Positions 33,673 through 43,323 of a DNA stretch of 64,000 bases are shown here, piece after piece (within the stretch, counting starts at the first letter, position 1; every line of letters starts with the position of its first letter). Made by a program: the position numbers and the translations under genes. The DNA is from Parafilimonas terrae (GTDB lineage: Bacteria; Bacteroidota; Bacteroidia; Chitinophagales; Chitinophagaceae), in the NCBI RefSeq assembly GCF_900115755.1, contig NZ_FOXQ01000001.1, forward strand, positions 434,001 through 498,000. Reading direction: 5' to 3'. The notes beneath the pieces were generated by a model. It was given only the letters and a program-made list of their open reading frames with translations, did no database searches and had not been told where the DNA came from.

Positions 33673-33728
33673 TCAACCGATCAACCTATCAACCTATCAA
33701 CTTCTCAACCTATCAACTATTCAACTTA
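33673..33728. repeat. Seven tandem copies of an 8-mer TCAACCTA
   Basis: Units are TCAACCGA, TCAACCTA (three times), TCAACTTC, TCAACTAT and TCAACTTA, without gaps. The last two copies overlap the 3' end of the glycosylase gene and provide its last codons (L, N, S) and stop. The rest lies in the gap before pyrD. Confidence 0.85.
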
Positions 33729-34375
33729 GGCAGCTTCGTTACATACTTATTATCTTTTATTAAAAACCGGTAAGGCAGCAAAGCATCCTCAGCCGCATAA
33801 TCAACGCCAATGCGGGTGGTTGTAATAATATTTTTATTTGATACGGTATAGCTGTCTTCAGCAATAAAAAAATGGTTGCTTCTTAAATCAATACCCGTAT
33901 GATGCGTGTAAATGCCCAGCGCTTTTGAAACATTGCCGGGGCCGCTGGTTAAAGTATAATCCGGCTTTGTTTTCCTGGTGCGGTAAAGCATAGTTTCAAT
34001 ACCAATAAGCGGTTCTGCCGCACGAACCAGCACTGCGTTAGGCACATCTTTTAAATTAGTAACCACATTAAACAAATGATGAATGCCATAACATAAATAC
34101 ACATACGCAGCGCCGCCGCTGGCATACATAATTTCGGTGCGTTTGGTGCGGCGGTTGTTATAAGCATGAGAAGCTTTATCAACAATGCCGTTATAAGCTT
34201 CTGTTTCGGTAATGCGTGCCGCCGTAAGCCGGTTATCAAAATAAGTAACGATTATCTTGCCCAATAATTCCTTTGAAATTTTTACAACATCTTTGCGCGT
34301 ATAAAAATTCTCATTTAACATTTTTAATGATGCTAAAAATTGTTGCTCGCTCGTTGTTAGTTCAGCCTTAATCAT
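33713..34375 (-). CDS. DNA-3-methyladenine glycosylase, AAG/MPG family
   Basis: A 220-residue protein of the AAG/MPG family, which flips out and removes alkylated purines from DNA. Marks are ELLGKIIV, RITETEAYNG (catalytic region with E-A-Y, near 59), DKASHAYNNRR, VYLCYGIHHLFNVVT, NAVLVRAAEP, GPGNVSKALG and RIGVDYA. Length matches the bacterial family. The first ATG (34375) is used; one 18 codons in would begin MLNENFYTRKDV, also plausible. The C-terminal residues are encoded by the 8-mer repeat, which has set the present stop. Confidence 0.92.
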   Translation of the reverse strand: MIKAELTTSEQQFLASLKMLNENFYTRKDVVKISKELLGKIIVTYFDNRLTAARITETEAYNGIVDKASHAYNNRRTKRTEIMYASGGAAYVYLCYGIHHLFNVVTNLKDVPNAVLVRAAEPLIGIETMLYRTRKTKPDYTLTSGPGNVSKALGIYTHHTGIDLRSNHFFIAEDSYTVSNKNIITTTRIGVDYAAEDALLPYRFLIKDNKYVTKLPKLNS

Positions 34376-34414
34376 CAGTTTGAATTACATTTAATGATTT
34401 AAAATTAATGCCTG

Positions 34415-35194
34415 TTGCTTAAAGAGATCATTATAGCCATACAGAGTTACTACAAAGCGCACCATTTTATACGCGAACACAAATTGTGGAAATGGATAAT
34501 TATTCCGGGCATTTTTTATTGTATCCTCTTTTGTATCTCGCTTTATTTTTTCGGATCAACAGCCAACAATTTCATTGAATGGCTGAGTTTAAAAACCGGC
34601 ATAAAAGCATGGCTTGCTGAAAACGGTTCGGGCCTGCTTGGTTTTCTTTTTGCATTCGGAGGCATAATGCTCTGGCTTATACAAATGCTTTTTTATTTTT
34701 CATTATTTAAATATATATGGCTGATTCTTGGCTCACCTGTATTTGCTTATTTAAGTGAAAAAACCGCATCTATAATAGAAGAAAAAGAATTTGAATTTGA
34801 TGGAAAGCAATTCATTAAAGATATTTTCAGGGGCATAAGCATTGCCTTACGCAATTGTTTATGGCAATCCGTTTACATGGTTTCAATATTGATATTATCG
34901 TTGATACCGATTGCCGGATGGCTTACGCCATTACTTGCTTTGCTGGTTGAATGTTATTATTATGGCTTCTCCATGCTCGATTATAGCTTTGAAAGAAAAA
35001 AAATAACCGCGGCAGACAGTATATATTTTATCGGCAATCATAAAGGCCTTGCTATTGGCAATGGGTTAATGTTTTATTTAATACAGGTTGTACCGATAAT
35101 AGGCTGGGTGCTTGCACCAACATACGCCGTGGTTGCTGCAACGCTAAGCCTGCATGAAGCAAAAGATATTATTCCCTCAAATACCGAAGCCTGA
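34415..35194 (+). CDS. EI24/CysZ-like integral membrane protein
   Basis: A 259-residue multi-helix membrane protein with about five or six helices, beginning at a TTG (34415) that gives LKEIIIAIQSYYKAHHFI. The family pattern is LGSPVFAYLSEKT near 108, LRNCLWQSVYMVSILILSL, a helical pair around LIPIAGWLTPLL, YYYGFSMLDYSFER and IGWVLAPTYAVVAATL. EI24/CysZ relatives include sulfate permeases, but a transport role is not shown here. The nearest in-frame ATG is far downstream, so TTG is used. Its stop overlaps the next gene's start by one base, so they are coupled. Confidence 0.85.
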   Translation: MLKEIIIAIQSYYKAHHFIREHKLWKWIIIPGIFYCILFCISLYFFGSTANNFIEWLSLKTGIKAWLAENGSGLLGFLFAFGGIMLWLIQMLFYFSLFKYIWLILGSPVFAYLSEKTASIIEEKEFEFDGKQFIKDIFRGISIALRNCLWQSVYMVSILILSLIPIAGWLTPLLALLVECYYYGFSMLDYSFERKKITAADSIYFIGNHKGLAIGNGLMFYLIQVVPIIGWVLAPTYAVVAATLSLHEAKDIIPSNTEA

Positions 35195-35907
35195 TGCCAG
35201 CAGCAATCGTTTATCTCATCCCCATTGTTTTGCATGAAGATGAAATCGCATTGCAAACAATTCCTTCCTATATAATTAATGCCGTTAAACAATGCAATGT
35301 TTTATACGCGGAGAATGAACGCACTGCAAGAAGATTTTTAAAAAAAATATGGAAAGAGATTGATATTAATGCTTACACCTGGCATACAATTCATAAGGCT
35401 GAAACGGAAGTGCAACAAAGCTTTAAGAACGATATAGCACAACATAAAACAATTGGTATAATGAGTGAAGCCGGCTGTCCCGGCATTGCCGATCCGGGGC
35501 AAATGCTTGTTCAGATTGCCCAGCAAATGCAGGCAAAAGTGATACCGCTGATTGGCCCTAATTCTATCATTCTCGCATTAATGGCCAGCGGCATGAATGG
35601 CCAAAGTTTCCAGTTTGTTGGTTATTTGCCGGTGGATGCGCACGAACGCAAAAAGAAGGTTATTGAACTGGAAAATGAATCCATTAAAAAAAGCTGTACA
35701 CAAATTTTTATTGAAACGCCTTATCGAAATAATCAATTGGTAAATGATATTCTCACAACTGCAAAACCTGAAACGCAATTATGTATTGCTGTGGATATAA
35801 CAGCTTCAACAGAATCTATTCAAACCAAAAAAATAAAAGACTGGAAGAAAGAAAAAATTGAACTGCATAAAAGGCCGGCGATCTTTTTGCTGTATGCAGG
35901 TACGTAG
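35194..35907 (+). CDS. RsmI-like SAM-dependent methyltransferase (tetrapyrrole methylase fold)
   Basis: A 237-residue protein of the tetrapyrrole-methylase fold most like RsmI, which 2'-O-methylates C1402 of 16S rRNA. RsmI-type marks are VLYAENERTARRFLK near 37, MSEAGCPGIADPGQ near 90 (SAM-binding loop), PLIGPNSIILALMASGMNGQ and FIETPYRNNQL. The loop reads GCPGIADPG where RsmI has GTPLISDPG, and the protein is 40-50 residues shorter than RsmI, so it may be a paralogue with another target. It is coupled to the EI24 gene and abuts the convergent cytochrome gene with no gap. Confidence 0.85.
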   Translation: MPAAIVYLIPIVLHEDEIALQTIPSYIINAVKQCNVLYAENERTARRFLKKIWKEIDINAYTWHTIHKAETEVQQSFKNDIAQHKTIGIMSEAGCPGIADPGQMLVQIAQQMQAKVIPLIGPNSIILALMASGMNGQSFQFVGYLPVDAHERKKKVIELENESIKKSCTQIFIETPYRNNQLVNDILTTAKPETQLCIAVDITASTESIQTKKIKDWKKEKIELHKRPAIFLLYAGT

Positions 35908-37446
35908 TTACTGAATATTTTTAAGCAAGAGAAATGGTGGTTGTTGCTTAAAATCAATTTTTGATTTTGTAATAGTGGGGCCGACAGAGCAATTGCCTAA
36001 AATAAGATCACTCCTGCCATCCTTATCAATATCCGCTGCCTCCATCGTTAACCATCTTCCGTTTTCTGTTTCCGGCAAACTATAGGGCTCAAAATTATTG
36101 CCGCCAATATGCTTCAAATAAACAAATCCTTCCCCCGGTTCATTGGTATAGTCAGCAAAAAAAGCAATGGTTGCAATGTCCAGGTCACCATCATTATCAA
36201 AGTCTTTTGCAATTGCTTTATAACAACCATCTATATGAAAAAAGTAAGACTGCTTAAAATGATTGGATTTGTCATTTAAAAAAATATATACACCATGATA
36301 AGGCTTTAATTCGGGAGAATAATCAGCGTTATCGCCGCAGGTATATAATATATCAGGATAGCCATCTTTATTAAAGTCATCCAGTTCAAAATAACTTGAA
36401 CCATAACTTGGCGGAAAGCGTAATATTTCTTCTTCATCAAAGGTGGTATCACCTTTATTGGTAAAAAGAAAAATACCTTCTTCACCCTGTGCAAACAGCG
36501 CCATTATATCTGGTTTTCCATCGTTATTAAAATCGCCGGTCACAGATTTTATAGCGCCTGGTAAATCTTTTATAACATGCCGCGTATAGCTATTGTTGCT
36601 ATTATGCTGCAGCCATGACAATGCGCCTTTTAAATATCCAAATTCACATACAACAAAATCCTGCAGGCCATCATTATTTAAATCCGCAGTACTGATATTT
36701 ACAGGCCGCATCAATTTTTTGTACATAACAGAATCCTTCATGCGCTTATTATTGCTTAATATGCTTTGAATACTGCCTGCTTCCAGGTTATTTGGAGGAA
36801 ACATACCAATATTACAGGCGATTTTTTGCCTGCCTGCTTGCAATAACTGAACAATACCGCCGCCGGTTTGCAGCGAATCAATCATCTCTAAAGATGTATT
36901 GTATTTGTATAAAGCTCCATTTAAAATATCTGAAGTATATATTGATTTTTCAGTTGTATCAACTGTAACGAGGCATGTGGTTGCATTCGCTGTATGCAAA
37001 GCAGGCGCTTTAGCTTTAAACAGGGCATCAGAAGTTTTAATAGGGATTTTTCTTTTTTGCAATGCGATTGTATCTGGCGAAAGTGCGGTATAATAATCTA
37101 TTATATGCTGCCAGTCAATATTTGAAAGCAACGGTGATGGCGGATAGTAATGCCTGCCGATATTGGGATCATTAATGTTACTGGGATAACGTTTATACCG
37201 GTGCTCGAAAATACCAAGCCGCGGGCCCATTGCAGGCAGTACACCATTTTCCCAAACGCCTGCTGTAAGCAAAGAAGGGTCTGGCAGGCTATGGCAGGAT
37301 TGACAAAATGTTTCAGCCAGTATTTTACCTTTTTTTATACTGCTATCCGGTGTGGACGCATGCGTTTTATTTTTTACAAATGCCGGTTGGCTGCAGCTAA
37401 TAAAAAACAGGTAACCGATAAACACTAAAACTGATGTACGCTTCAT
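35908..37446 (-). CDS. Lipoprotein with cytochrome c heme motif and VCBS/FG-GAP propeller
   Basis: A 512-residue exported lipoprotein (lipobox ISCSQ near residue 18). Residues about 40-130 hold one c-type heme site CQSCHSLPDP and a downstream methionine region (AMGPRLG). Residues about 240-500 carry FG-GAP/VCBS repeats with calcium-binding D-x-D-x-D loops: DLNNDGLQDFV, DFNNDGKPDIM, DFNKDGYPDILY, DFDNDGDLDIAT, DIDKDGRSDLIL. It is the last gene of the SusC/SusD operon, ten bases after the DUF1573 gene. It probably passes electrons at the outer surface or binds substrate; that is inference. Its stop touches the stop of the RsmI-like gene. Confidence 0.88.
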   Translation of the reverse strand: MKRTSVLVFIGYLFFISCSQPAFVKNKTHASTPDSSIKKGKILAETFCQSCHSLPDPSLLTAGVWENGVLPAMGPRLGIFEHRYKRYPSNINDPNIGRHYYPPSPLLSNIDWQHIIDYYTALSPDTIALQKRKIPIKTSDALFKAKAPALHTANATTCLVTVDTTEKSIYTSDILNGALYKYNTSLEMIDSLQTGGGIVQLLQAGRQKIACNIGMFPPNNLEAGSIQSILSNNKRMKDSVMYKKLMRPVNISTADLNNDGLQDFVVCEFGYLKGALSWLQHNSNNSYTRHVIKDLPGAIKSVTGDFNNDGKPDIMALFAQGEEGIFLFTNKGDTTFDEEEILRFPPSYGSSYFELDDFNKDGYPDILYTCGDNADYSPELKPYHGVYIFLNDKSNHFKQSYFFHIDGCYKAIAKDFDNDGDLDIATIAFFADYTNEPGEGFVYLKHIGGNNFEPYSLPETENGRWLTMEAADIDKDGRSDLILGNCSVGPTITKSKIDFKQQPPFLLLKNIQ

Positions 37447-37455
37447 ATAATATTA

Positions 37456-37902
37456 CTATTGACCAGCAATTACATTTGCCTCTATTGCCAATAATGTTTT
37501 ACCGCCATTACGTGTGTTAGTAGTAACTAAAATTGTTTTTCTGGTAAAGCCATGCGTGTGTAAAGTGCCGAATTTAGCTTTTATGAATTTTGAATCGTCG
37601 GGCGTAACACTATTATGCGGATAATCTACGACAGTACACCCGCAACTCGGTTTTACACCTAAAATAAAAAGTGGCGTTTCACCGGAATTTTTAAACTTAA
37701 AACTTGCAAAAGCAGTGTCGCCTTCCTTTATATTTCCTACATTAATTATTGTATCAGCCCAATTTATAATTGTATAGTGTGGTGTATCAACAGCCGCCAC
37801 ATATTTTTCATCAATACCAAGGTTATTTTTATATGGATCTTTATGCTGATTATTACAGGCACTCGATAAAAAAATACTTATTAAAAACAATAAATAACGC
37901 AT
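37456..37902 (-). CDS. DUF1573 lipoprotein
   Basis: A 148-residue exported lipoprotein (MRYLLFLISIFLSSACNNQ). The Ig-like DUF1573 domain covers residues about 50-145, with the core motif GVKPSCGCTVVDYP near residue 83 and VTTNTRNGGKTLLAI near the end. The function of the family is not known; many Bacteroidota members occur beside SusC/SusD or VCBS genes. Its ATG overlaps the upstream gene's stop by one base, so expression is coupled. Confidence 0.88.
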   Translation of the reverse strand: MRYLLFLISIFLSSACNNQHKDPYKNNLGIDEKYVAAVDTPHYTIINWADTIINVGNIKEGDTAFASFKFKNSGETPLFILGVKPSCGCTVVDYPHNSVTPDDSKFIKAKFGTLHTHGFTRKTILVTTNTRNGGKTLLAIEANVIAGQ

Positions 37903-40900
37903 TAATATTTAATTAGCCGTGCTTCTCCCTTTGAATTATAAAAACAAATGGAAGCTGTTGAGGAATTTGCTAAAATAAACCTTGAAGACTGGGAAAGATA
38001 AGATGCGCCATAATAAATTTCCTGGCGACGGCTCTTATTATCTTTTGTTTTGATAACAGCATATTGCTCATCCTGCCTGGCAGGCAGGCATATTGCGCTA
38101 TTTCTTAAATAGAATACGCGCATCGGGCCGCGGTTTTCCGATGCTGCGAGCAAACATTCATTCTTTTGGTTTTTAAGCGCGGTTATTGATTTTCCGTTGC
38201 CGGGTATATAAATACCACTTTGCAAAATTGAAACAGCCATAAAATTGCCTTTACCATCACCTTTTAACATTAATCCATTCAAGGCATCGGACCGGCCTGT
38301 ACTAACTTCAATACCATAGTTATTTCCGTTTATTACAACATCCAGGTTGCCATCGCCATCATAATCTTCCACACTCATGCCGCAAAGCGTTGATATTTGT
38401 GCTATGGCAGGCAGTTGTTCCATTGTAAATTTTCCATTACCATCATTTTTTATAAAACAGGAAGCAAAATTGTTGGCACGGTAAATAAGCGCATCTTTTT
38501 TATCTTCTTCATTCAAAACAGAATCGATTGTTGCCGTTGCATAGGATTTATAAGTGTTATATTTTTTGCGTAAAGTATTTATCTGCCTTATCATATCATC
38601 TCTCGAACATGCCGGAAACTCTTGCATCTTTTTTTCTGTGCTGTTATTGAGAAGATATACAGACAGGATGGCATCGTAATTTTCATCGTCATTAAAATCT
38701 TTTGCATAAATAGAAACCGGGTACTTTTCGCTTGGTTTGTAAAAAGTGTTTAACCCCGTGTTGCCTGCTATGTAATCAATATCTCCATCATTATCAAAAT
38801 CGCCGCCGGCAATTGTATTCCACCAGCCAATATTGTTTGATATTCCTGAAGTGACCGTTACATTTTTAAATATGCCTTTTTCATTTTGTAAAAAAGTAAT
38901 TGGCATCCATTCGCCGGCAAGAATAATATCCGGCCAGCCATCATTATTAAAATCAGAAAAAATGGCGTCGCAGGTTAAGCCAATATTTATAAGCGATGGG
39001 GCAACAGATTTTGTTACATCAACAAACCTGACCGTTCCATTTTTTGTATCATTTCTAAAGATGAAACTTGATACAGGCTTTGGATAATTCCAGGGATCAA
39101 CACGGCCCGAAACAAACAAATCAAGATCGCCATCCTTGTCATAATCGGCTGCACGCACACAAAATTTACTGGTGAAATTTTTAGGCAAAGCATTTGAATC
39201 TAAAGCAAAATTTCCTTTACCATCATTTATATAAAACCTGTCCTGGTAAGCCGGCGAACCGGGTTCAGTTTCATAACCGCCGCTTGCTATATACAAGTCT
39301 AAATCGCCATCGCCGTCAGCATCAAATAAAAGCAGGCCTTCATCTTCTGCATTTTTATTGATGGTATTTCCGATCAAATCTTTTTGAAGGAATTTCCCAT
39401 CTTTCTGCTGCAAAAACTTTTGACCGGTGTAATAAAATGATCCGCCTGTAATTAAATCATCTAATCCATCCCCATTAATATCACCGGCTGCCATGCCTGG
39501 CCCAAATTCAGAAAATTTATGCGGCAATAATTTTTGAATATTAAAATCGATAAAATCTTTTTCGCTTTGTATATAATGCACGTTTACAGAGGTTGTAACG
39601 TTTGTGAATAAAGCTGTACTATCAATCGTATGGTTTTTAAATATGTATTGAATAATTGCATCTTTTTTATCTGCAGTAATTGTTTGATTGGCCTTTACAT
39701 TTTTTATAACCTGCTTTGTATGATCGGGCCAGATAATTACAATTGAATCAACTGCAGTCACTGAATCAAGACCAAAATGTGCTACATCCTGTACCGTTGA
39801 TAAGTATCCCCTGTAAGGTGTATTTTCCCAAAACTGGCTTTTATTTCTATTATAATATATACTGACCAATGCACCCAGGCCATTTATATTTTTATTATCG
39901 CCATTAAATTTTATGTTGATATAGTTTGAAGCTGCTTTGCTTTGCTGACGCAGATTATTTCTGTAAACAGACGCAGGGCCGTTAATATTATTGGTTACAA
40001 CATCAAGATCTCCATCATTATCTAAATCAACATACACTGCACCGTTTGAAAACGTAGGCGTTTTAATGCCCCATGCTTCTGTTACATCAGAAAAAGTAAG
40101 ATTGTGATTATTGCTGAAAGCATAGTTCTTAAGCTTGGCAGCGGGCATTTGTTCAATAAGCATATCATCGGAAGCAACAGAAGACAACTTATTTCTAAAA
40201 GCAATAAAATCCTGATCGCTCAAATCTTTTGGAAAGCCGTTGGTAATAATAATGTCCCTGTAGGAATCGTTATCAAAATCTGCAACCAGTGGCGCCCAGC
40301 TCCAGTCAGTCCTGTCTATACCACTGAAGTAAGCAATGTCGCTGAACACGGGCTTCTTAACGGAATCATTTTCACCCGGGGCATTGCCGCAATTCAACTG
40401 CAATGTATTGTGACCATATTGGTACTGGTAATTAAACCGTTCAAAGCTTAAAACATTTTGATAATTATTCGGGCTCATCATCAGTTTCCGGCGATAGTTA
40501 TCAGCAGGGCTCATATCAAGTTCAATAATATCGGGAAGGCCGTCGTTATTAATATCAGCCACATCATTGCCCATGGCGGAAAAGCTTGTATGCTTAAAAT
40601 ATTCTTTCGACCTTTCGGAAAAAGTTCCATCGCCGTTATTTATCCAAAGCTGGTCGCCTGATAAATAATCATTGCTTACCAGAATATCTTTCCATCCATC
40701 ATGATTAATGTCTGTAATATTTATGCCCAGCCCATAGCCGCTTTTATTAATACCGGCAATTTTACTTACATCGGTAAAATAAGAATGTTGCTTATTTTCA
40801 TCCCAGTTATTCTGAAAAAGCCTGCTGATATTAAGGCTGCTTGTATCATTTAAATTATATGAATATCCACCTGGATTTTTATTGCCCTGCAGCTTTCCTG

Positions 40901-41474
40901 CAACCAGTGAAAACATGTCAAGATCGCCATCATTGTCGTAATCAAAAAAAGATGCGCTGGTAGAATAGCTTGTATCATCAAGCCCATAATCTGCGGCTTC
41001 ATTTTTAAAAACGGGAATGCCTTCTTTATTTAACCCCTGGTTCATATATAAAATGCTTCTTCGGTCATTGGCATTTGAATTACGCGTTGCGCTTACAAAA
41101 ATATCAGGCCACCCATCATTATTTATATCAATAACGCTTACGCCATTACACCATTTGCCCTCGCCTGCCGTATTTGAAGCTTGTGTTACATTCCTGAATT
41201 TCAAACCGCCTTCATTTAAGTATAGTTCATTAGATACCATGCTGCCTGTAAAGTAAATATCCGGTAATCCATCCCTGTTAAAATCTCCGACCCCGACACC
41301 ACCTCCATTATAAACATATTCATAATCAAGAATGTTTATACTATCATTCTCTGTGATGATGTTTGAAAATGAAATGCCGCTTTTGGTTGGCGGAATTTCA
41401 GAGAAGAGTGTTTTCTGTTTATTACAGAAAGAAAATGCCAGTAGCAGCCAGCAACTTAAAAAAACGATTCTCAT
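37902..41474 (-). CDS. Large VCBS/FG-GAP lipoprotein with ASPIC/UnbV domain
   Basis: A 1190-residue CRTAC1-type secreted protein (N-terminal signal with FSFCNK; likely lipoprotein). Many VCBS repeats with D-x-N/D-x-D-G-x-x-D loops appear, for example DFNRDGLPDIYF, DINNDGWPDIFV, DYDNDGDLDMFS and DINHDGWKDILV, in two blocks around residues 60-480 and 640-1050. Between them (about 500-580) lies an ASPIC/UnbV segment: LGALVSIYYNRNKS, WENTPYRGYLSTVQDVAHFG and VDSIVIIWPD. Such proteins are extracellular calcium-rich propellers. It lies 61 bases after susD, with a strong hairpin in between, and is coupled to the DUF1573 gene. Confidence 0.9.
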   Translation of the reverse strand: MRIVFLSCWLLLAFSFCNKQKTLFSEIPPTKSGISFSNIITENDSINILDYEYVYNGGGVGVGDFNRDGLPDIYFTGSMVSNELYLNEGGLKFRNVTQASNTAGEGKWCNGVSVIDINNDGWPDIFVSATRNSNANDRRSILYMNQGLNKEGIPVFKNEAADYGLDDTSYSTSASFFDYDNDGDLDMFSLVAGKLQGNKNPGGYSYNLNDTSSLNISRLFQNNWDENKQHSYFTDVSKIAGINKSGYGLGINITDINHDGWKDILVSNDYLSGDQLWINNGDGTFSERSKEYFKHTSFSAMGNDVADINNDGLPDIIELDMSPADNYRRKLMMSPNNYQNVLSFERFNYQYQYGHNTLQLNCGNAPGENDSVKKPVFSDIAYFSGIDRTDWSWAPLVADFDNDSYRDIIITNGFPKDLSDQDFIAFRNKLSSVASDDMLIEQMPAAKLKNYAFSNNHNLTFSDVTEAWGIKTPTFSNGAVYVDLDNDGDLDVVTNNINGPASVYRNNLRQQSKAASNYINIKFNGDNKNINGLGALVSIYYNRNKSQFWENTPYRGYLSTVQDVAHFGLDSVTAVDSIVIIWPDHTKQVIKNVKANQTITADKKDAIIQYIFKNHTIDSTALFTNVTTSVNVHYIQSEKDFIDFNIQKLLPHKFSEFGPGMAAGDINGDGLDDLITGGSFYYTGQKFLQQKDGKFLQKDLIGNTINKNAEDEGLLLFDADGDGDLDLYIASGGYETEPGSPAYQDRFYINDGKGNFALDSNALPKNFTSKFCVRAADYDKDGDLDLFVSGRVDPWNYPKPVSSFIFRNDTKNGTVRFVDVTKSVAPSLINIGLTCDAIFSDFNNDGWPDIILAGEWMPITFLQNEKGIFKNVTVTSGISNNIGWWNTIAGGDFDNDGDIDYIAGNTGLNTFYKPSEKYPVSIYAKDFNDDENYDAILSVYLLNNSTEKKMQEFPACSRDDMIRQINTLRKKYNTYKSYATATIDSVLNEEDKKDALIYRANNFASCFIKNDGNGKFTMEQLPAIAQISTLCGMSVEDYDGDGNLDVVINGNNYGIEVSTGRSDALNGLMLKGDGKGNFMAVSILQSGIYIPGNGKSITALKNQKNECLLAASENRGPMRVFYLRNSAICLPARQDEQYAVIKTKDNKSRRQEIYYGASYLSQSSRFILANSSTASICFYNSKGEARLIKY

Positions 41475-41488
41475 GCAGTTTATAAATG

Positions 41489-41517
41489 AAAAGAGGAAGT
41501 TTAAAACTTCCTCTTTT
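41489..41517 (-). terminator. Perfect hairpin between susD and the VCBS gene
   Basis: AAAAGAGGAAGTTT (41489-41502) pairs with AAACTTCCTCTTTT (41504-41517), with A/T tracts at both ends. On the minus strand it follows the susD stop by 18 bases and may stop most transcripts, so SusC/SusD would be made in excess over the downstream proteins. The T-run after the stem is short, so read-through is plausible. Confidence 0.75.
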
Positions 41518-41535
41518 TTATTGAAAAATTCAGAA

Positions 41536-43296
41536 TTAGTATCCCGGATTTTGCGTTAGCGTTTTCTCTCCATTTACCGTTGTAATATCTATTTCGTTTT
41601 GCGGAATAGGGAAATAGTTATTCTTTGGAGCAACAAACTTTGAAGCAGTTGCTATATCTGCAGAGAATGGTTTCTGATAAGTGAGGAATGCATTTATAGT
41701 GGATTCTGCTATGCCCCAGCGAACGAGGTCGAAGAAGCGATGGCCTTCCATGGCGAGTTCCAGTTTGCGTTCAAAATAGATTGCCTTTAATGCTATATCC
41801 TTATTGCTGAAATAACCGGCAGGATAAGGGCTTATTACGTAATTGGCAGCCGGGGTGGTAGAAAATCCGCCCGTAGGATCAGAATCATCTTTGTATTTAT
41901 ATAACCATCCGGATTTATTTGCAGCCCTGTTACGCACTTTGTTCACCAAAGCCTGCGCACCGGCAAGATCATCTGTTTGTGCATGACATTCTGCAGCCAT
42001 TAATAACACGTCAGAAAAACGAATCACGAGATAGTTAATTGCTGATCCCGGCGCCCATGAAGAACCATCATGGAATTGCGGTGTAACTTGCCAGTAAATG
42101 TTCTTTTTATTGGCATAAGGGCCTGCATAAGCCTGGTCCCTGATCCAGTCTGCACCCGGATGAATGCCCCAGTCGTTAAAAGGTAATCCGCGTCTGCCTG
42201 CAGTCCAGTCAAGCCTTGGATCAAGATTCCCTGCATCTGGTGTAAAAGGCTGGCCGGAACCGATTCCCATATCGCTTTTTACAGCATGGTCATTGTAGGT
42301 ATCAAGATATGGCAACCCATTGGCATCTGTTCTGTATGAGTTTACAAGATCCTGCCTTGGTTGATAGAAACCGCAGCATCCAAAGGGGCTGTTTCCATAA
42401 GGGAAGTTCAGCATATCACCATAATTGGCATTATCAAAGCTGCCTGCATTAGCCGTCATTTCAACAGGGAAAACGGCTTCCGGACTAGTGGCTTCATCTT
42501 CAGGGCGCCAGTTATCTTCAAAGTTTGTAAACAAATCATACTTCACGCCCAATGATGTTTTACCGTTGGCAATTATATTGTCGAAAATGGTTTTTGCATC
42601 GGCGTATTTTCCCTGGTATAAATAAGCTTTGCCAAGATATGCGCCTGCTGCCCATTTATTTGCGCGTCCTGCTTCAGATTGTGTTTCAGGCAAATTATCG
42701 TAAGCATAGCTAAAATCGGCTTCAATATTCGGCCATACATCTGTATTGTTAGGCTGGTTATAGTCGGTGGTGGTCTCATCTATCCACGGCACCATATTGA
42801 ACATTTTTTTAAGATCAAAATAATAATGCGCTCTTAAAAATTTTGCCTGTGCAGCGATATTGGTAGTATCAGCCGTTGACATGGTAGTAATCTGAGGTAA
42901 AACCTTAAGCACATTATTACACCTGCTTATGCCTTCATAATCAGCTTTCCATTTATCTTCAAAAAAGCTGTTAGAGGTGCTTGACTGGTAGTTAAATATT
43001 TCATTCATACCCTGCTGGTCACCGGCGTAACTTCCCTTTGAAGCATCTGTGCCCATTACACTGCCCCATATCCAGTTGCTCACAGAAGAACCCCAGGGTG
43101 TTCCATTACCAACGTTCTGTCCATCCAGGGCGGCATAAGCGCCTATCAATAATGCGTTAATACCCGAGGGCGAAGCCAGCACATCAGCACTTAACTGTCC
43201 TTGCGGCGTATGTGTCAGGAAGTCCTTTTTACAGGAATAAAATGCTACTACAGCAATTATAGCAGTAACCGGAATTATAATTCGAAATGATTTCAT
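41536..43296 (-). CDS. SusD/RagB-type nutrient-binding lipoprotein
   Basis: A 586-residue outer-membrane lipoprotein (signal with AFYSCKKD lipobox near residue 21). SusD features include FLTHTPQGQLS, ALLIGAYAALDGQ, the TPR-like helices (WKADYEGISRCNNVLK, AQAKFLRAHYYFDLKKMFN, GAYLGKAYLYQGKYADA) and the C-terminal LVIRFSDVLLMAAECHAQ and ERKLELAMEGHRFFDLVRWG. It forms the lid that captures substrate for the SusC channel. It starts 28 bases after susC. No glycosidase is in the operon, so the substrate may not be a classical polysaccharide. Confidence 0.96.
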   Translation of the reverse strand: MKSFRIIIPVTAIIAVVAFYSCKKDFLTHTPQGQLSADVLASPSGINALLIGAYAALDGQNVGNGTPWGSSVSNWIWGSVMGTDASKGSYAGDQQGMNEIFNYQSSTSNSFFEDKWKADYEGISRCNNVLKVLPQITTMSTADTTNIAAQAKFLRAHYYFDLKKMFNMVPWIDETTTDYNQPNNTDVWPNIEADFSYAYDNLPETQSEAGRANKWAAGAYLGKAYLYQGKYADAKTIFDNIIANGKTSLGVKYDLFTNFEDNWRPEDEATSPEAVFPVEMTANAGSFDNANYGDMLNFPYGNSPFGCCGFYQPRQDLVNSYRTDANGLPYLDTYNDHAVKSDMGIGSGQPFTPDAGNLDPRLDWTAGRRGLPFNDWGIHPGADWIRDQAYAGPYANKKNIYWQVTPQFHDGSSWAPGSAINYLVIRFSDVLLMAAECHAQTDDLAGAQALVNKVRNRAANKSGWLYKYKDDSDPTGGFSTTPAANYVISPYPAGYFSNKDIALKAIYFERKLELAMEGHRFFDLVRWGIAESTINAFLTYQKPFSADIATASKFVAPKNNYFPIPQNEIDITTVNGEKTLTQNPGY

Positions 43297-43323
43297 GTTA
43301 ATTTCTTTTAGGTAATAATTAAT

